Assembly (NCBI RefSeq): GCF_017875315.1
Contig: NZ_JAGGMM010000003.1
Span: 124,001 to 188,000, forward strand
DNA: 64,000 nucleotides
Direction of reading: 5' to 3'
Source of the DNA: Methanomicrobium sp. W14
Lineage (GTDB): Archaea; Halobacteriota; Methanomicrobia; Methanomicrobiales; Methanomicrobiaceae
The position numbers were made by a program, and so were the translations under genes. Below, piece by piece: positions 62,021-64,000 of the stretch. Position 1 is the first letter of the stretch. Every line of letters begins with the position of its first letter. Below the pieces are notes generated by a model. That model searched no databases, was not told the origin of the DNA, and saw nothing but the letters and a program-made list of their open reading frames with translations.

Positions 62021-63292
62021 ATGGATATAAATATTGCAAAAAAGAAGAATGTCTCAGCGGAATTTACAGCACCCCCTTCAAAAAGCTATACTCACAGGGC
62101 CCTTATCGCGGCGGCACTCGCACAGGGGACATCTGTTATAAGAAAACCCCTTGTCGCAGACGACATAGATGTTACAACAGAGGCCTTAAAAAAACTTGGC
62201 ATTGAGATAATGCAGTGCAACGAATGCGTCATCGTAAAAGGTTGTGGCGGTGTCCTTCCCGATATGGGGGACGTCACAATAGACTGCAGAAACTCAGGCA
62301 CGTCTTTAAGACTTCTCGCAACGTTTGCACTTTTGTCCCCTTCAAAGATAACGCTTACAGGCTCGGAACGTATGAAACAAAGGCCTGCGAAAGGACTTTG
62401 CGATGCACTGAAGCAGGCCGGTGCGGATATCAAATTTCTGGGCATGACAGGATATCCTCCCTTCAGGATATCAGGAGAACTCCGGGGAGGAAGAATCATA
62501 ATAGATGCATCCAAGAGCAGCCAGTTCGTTTCATCGGTTATGCTGTGCTCACCATACGCCGACAGCCCCGTTGACATAATGCCTAAGGGAAGTGTCGTCT
62601 CGCGTTCTTACGTGGACATTACAACCGATATCATGCGTAAATTCGGCGCAAACGTATACCTTACCCCCGACAGGACATGGCACGTCTCCCAGTCCGTATA
62701 CAATGCAACGGACTACACAATCGAAGGCGACTATTCATCTGCCTCGTACTTTTTTGCAATAGCCCCCGTATGCGGGGGAAAAATCAAAGTAAACAATTTA
62801 AACACGGAGTCAGTGCAGGGTGACAGGGCTTTTCTGATTGCCCTGCACGATATGGGATGCAAAATCTCAAAAGGGAAGAATTCCGTAACCGTTAAGTGCG
62901 ACGGCGGCATCAAAGGTGTTGCGGCTGATATGACATCATGTCCTGATACAGTTCAGACTCTCTGTGCCGTTGCGGCTTTCGCATCTACAAAGACGGTAAT
63001 AAACGGCATTTCCCACCTTAAATACAAAGAAAGCGACAGAATTGATGCGATTGAAGATATGGTAGTCAAATCAGGGTGCGGATTCGAGGCGGGTGAAAAC
63101 TCCATCTCGATAACACCGGGAGAGGTGCACGGATTTGCCGCAGACCCTAATGATGATCACAGGACCGCGATGTCCTCCGCAATCATAGGGCTTGGGACAG
63201 GCGGTGTCACGGTAAAGGGTTCCGAATGCGTCTCAAAGTCATTTCCGGGTTTCTGGGACGAATTAAGGAGGGCAGGACTATTAGAAGAATAG
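62021..63292 (+). CDS. aroA: 3-phosphoshikimate 1-carboxyvinyltransferase (EPSP synthase)
   Basis: Adds enolpyruvyl to shikimate 3-phosphate. 423 residues. PPSKSYTHRALIAAALA at the N-terminus, DCRNSGTSLRLLATFAL, a QRPAKGLCDAL loop (normally LxxRPxxxL), GDYSSASYFFAIA and LKYKESDRIDAI near the end. ATG 62021 is chosen with AAAGGAGT upstream; a longer frame from 61991 overlaps pheA without homology. Confidence 0.97.
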   Translation: MDINIAKKKNVSAEFTAPPSKSYTHRALIAAALAQGTSVIRKPLVADDIDVTTEALKKLGIEIMQCNECVIVKGCGGVLPDMGDVTIDCRNSGTSLRLLATFALLSPSKITLTGSERMKQRPAKGLCDALKQAGADIKFLGMTGYPPFRISGELRGGRIIIDASKSSQFVSSVMLCSPYADSPVDIMPKGSVVSRSYVDITTDIMRKFGANVYLTPDRTWHVSQSVYNATDYTIEGDYSSASYFFAIAPVCGGKIKVNNLNTESVQGDRAFLIALHDMGCKISKGKNSVTVKCDGGIKGVAADMTSCPDTVQTLCAVAAFASTKTVINGISHLKYKESDRIDAIEDMVVKSGCGFEAGENSISITPGEVHGFAADPNDDHRTAMSSAIIGLGTGGVTVKGSECVSKSFPGFWDELRRAGLLEE

Positions 63293-64000
63293 TGATTACA
63301 GGCTTTCGCGGAGCAGGAAAGAGCACAATAGGAAAGATCCTTTCAAAAAAACTCGGTGTTGAATTCATCGACACCGATACCGAAATTGAAAAGGCTTCAG
63401 GAATAGACATCCCGCAGATATTCTCCGAATACGGGGAGGAACACTTCAGAAAACTTGAAAAAGACATTATTGGAAAACTACCCGAAAAGGACTGCGTAAT
63501 CTCTACAGGCGGCGGGGCGGTTCTGGATAATGAAAATGTCAAAAATCTCAGGAGACACTCATATGTCGTCTTCTTAGACGTCGACCCGAAAACTTCCTAC
63601 ATGAGAATTTCAGGAAGCGACAGACCGGCCCTGACTGACAATGAACCAGACGACGAAGTGAAATACCTTATCAGAAAAAGGTACGCACACTATGCAAGGA
63701 CTTCCGACACCTGCATAGACGCGTCCGGAGACCCTGACGAAATATGCGATGATATTACTTGCAGGGCCTTTCTGAGCGAAAAAAAAGCAAAAACCAGGGT
63801 CAGGACAATAACCGGTGTTTTTTCGGGACTTAAAATGCCTGATGGTGCAATGGAAAAACTTACAGGTTTTCTTGAAGAGCACCCGGGAGGACACATCTGC
63901 GCAATAGCGGGAAACCCGTGCGGGCACAGCAAAAGCCCTCTTATATACAACACTCTCTTTGAAAGATACGGGATATGCGGTCATTATACCTATCTTGAAA
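63280..64000 (+). CDS. Bifunctional shikimate kinase (bacterial AroK type)-shikimate dehydrogenase, partial
   Basis: Open to the right edge; 240 codons visible. Residues 1-~165 are a bacterial-type shikimate kinase: GFRGAGKST (P-loop, 8-16), EFIDTDTEIEKASG, EEHFRKLEKDII and ISTGGGAVLDNENV. From about residue 195 a shikimate dehydrogenase begins with CAIAGNPCGHSKSPLIYNTLF. The two would phosphorylate and make shikimate. The start is unusual: the SD AGGAGGG (63266-63272) is 7 nt before ATT 63280, giving the expected MRRIVITGFRG; the first standard start is GTG 63292, 19 nt from the SD. Directly follows aroA. Confidence 0.9.
   Translation, partial: MRRIVITGFRGAGKSTIGKILSKKLGVEFIDTDTEIEKASGIDIPQIFSEYGEEHFRKLEKDIIGKLPEKDCVISTGGGAVLDNENVKNLRRHSYVVFLDVDPKTSYMRISGSDRPALTDNEPDDEVKYLIRKRYAHYARTSDTCIDASGDPDEICDDITCRAFLSEKKAKTRVRTITGVFSGLKMPDGAMEKLTGFLEEHPGGHICAIAGNPCGHSKSPLIYNTLFERYGICGHYTYLE

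Noticed and set aside
1-64000. tRNA, rRNA, insertion sequences, integrases
   Set aside because: I saw no T-arm/anticodon arrangement, rRNA stretch, transposase or integrase motif. A covariance-model scan would be needed to exclude small RNAs.

Overview
The window is chromosomal DNA from a hydrogenotrophic/formatotrophic methanogenic archaeon, most likely order Methanomicrobiales (Methanoplanus/Methanolacinia/Methanomicrobium relatives). The main reasons are a complete formylmethanofuran dehydrogenase gene set in one operon with heterodisulfide reductase HdrABC and MvhD, plus ftr, coenzyme B-type 2-oxoacid elongation genes, methanogenesis-marker-type proteins, the archaeal ADH/DHQS-II aromatic pathway, archaeal-type PheST/TrpS/EndA, class III (type IV) pilins and a PGF-CTERM surface protein. 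Shine-Dalgarno sites are common (GGAGG, GGTGA), gene overlaps are frequent, and TATA boxes can be seen in front of several operons.

Layout. 1-2137 (minus): end of a FecCD-type ABC importer and a small unknown protein. 2421-14548 (plus): a tandem duplication of a seven-gene unit, two collinear blocks of six type IV pilin-like genes each followed by a thioredoxin-CcdA fusion. 14756-24617 (minus): one ten-gene operon fwdG-fwdF-hdrC-hdrB-hdrA-mvhD-fwdD-fwdB-fwdA-fwdC, which couples CoM-S-S-CoB reduction to CO2 reduction. 25251-26138: ftr. 26304-35123: a nine-gene, almost gap-free operon combining two TiaS-like/methanogenesis-marker-11-like proteins, a radical SAM protein, a TPP enzyme and aksA, aksD, aksE, an unknown protein and aksF. 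I read it as a candidate coenzyme B biosynthesis operon that contains unassigned steps. 35180-38220: aldehyde dehydrogenase, a double-cluster ferredoxin-type reductase and endonuclease IV. 38844-40545 (minus): amtB-glnK. 40840-47502: DUF2202 lipoprotein, tRNA-splicing endonuclease, trpS, pheS, pheT. 47565-53743: DUF1847/HxlR divergent pair, a PEGA-repeat surface protein, small unknown proteins, TrmO-like, DUF2178/XRE pair, LysE exporter. 53744-55429: a long AT-rich gene-poor stretch with several strong inverted repeats. 55430-57281: a caspase/gingipain-like protein gene, apparently broken at its 5' end, and a membrane-anchored partner. 57789-64000: aromatic amino-acid operon aroA'-aroA'-aroB'-tyrA-pheA-aroA and a shikimate kinase-shikimate dehydrogenase fusion that leaves the window.

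The observations most worth following are: (1) the duplicated 12-pilin plus two thiol-disulfide-relay locus, with its alternation of two pilin families; (2) the operon that puts a ferredoxin-less IorA-like TPP enzyme, a radical SAM enzyme and two GxDDTDT proteins next to the 2-oxosuberate genes; (3) the caspase-like/membrane protein pair beside a hairpin-rich AT island; (4) two genes whose homology-supported start with a good SD is AUU. All assignments come from reading the sequence and recognising motifs; no database search was run.
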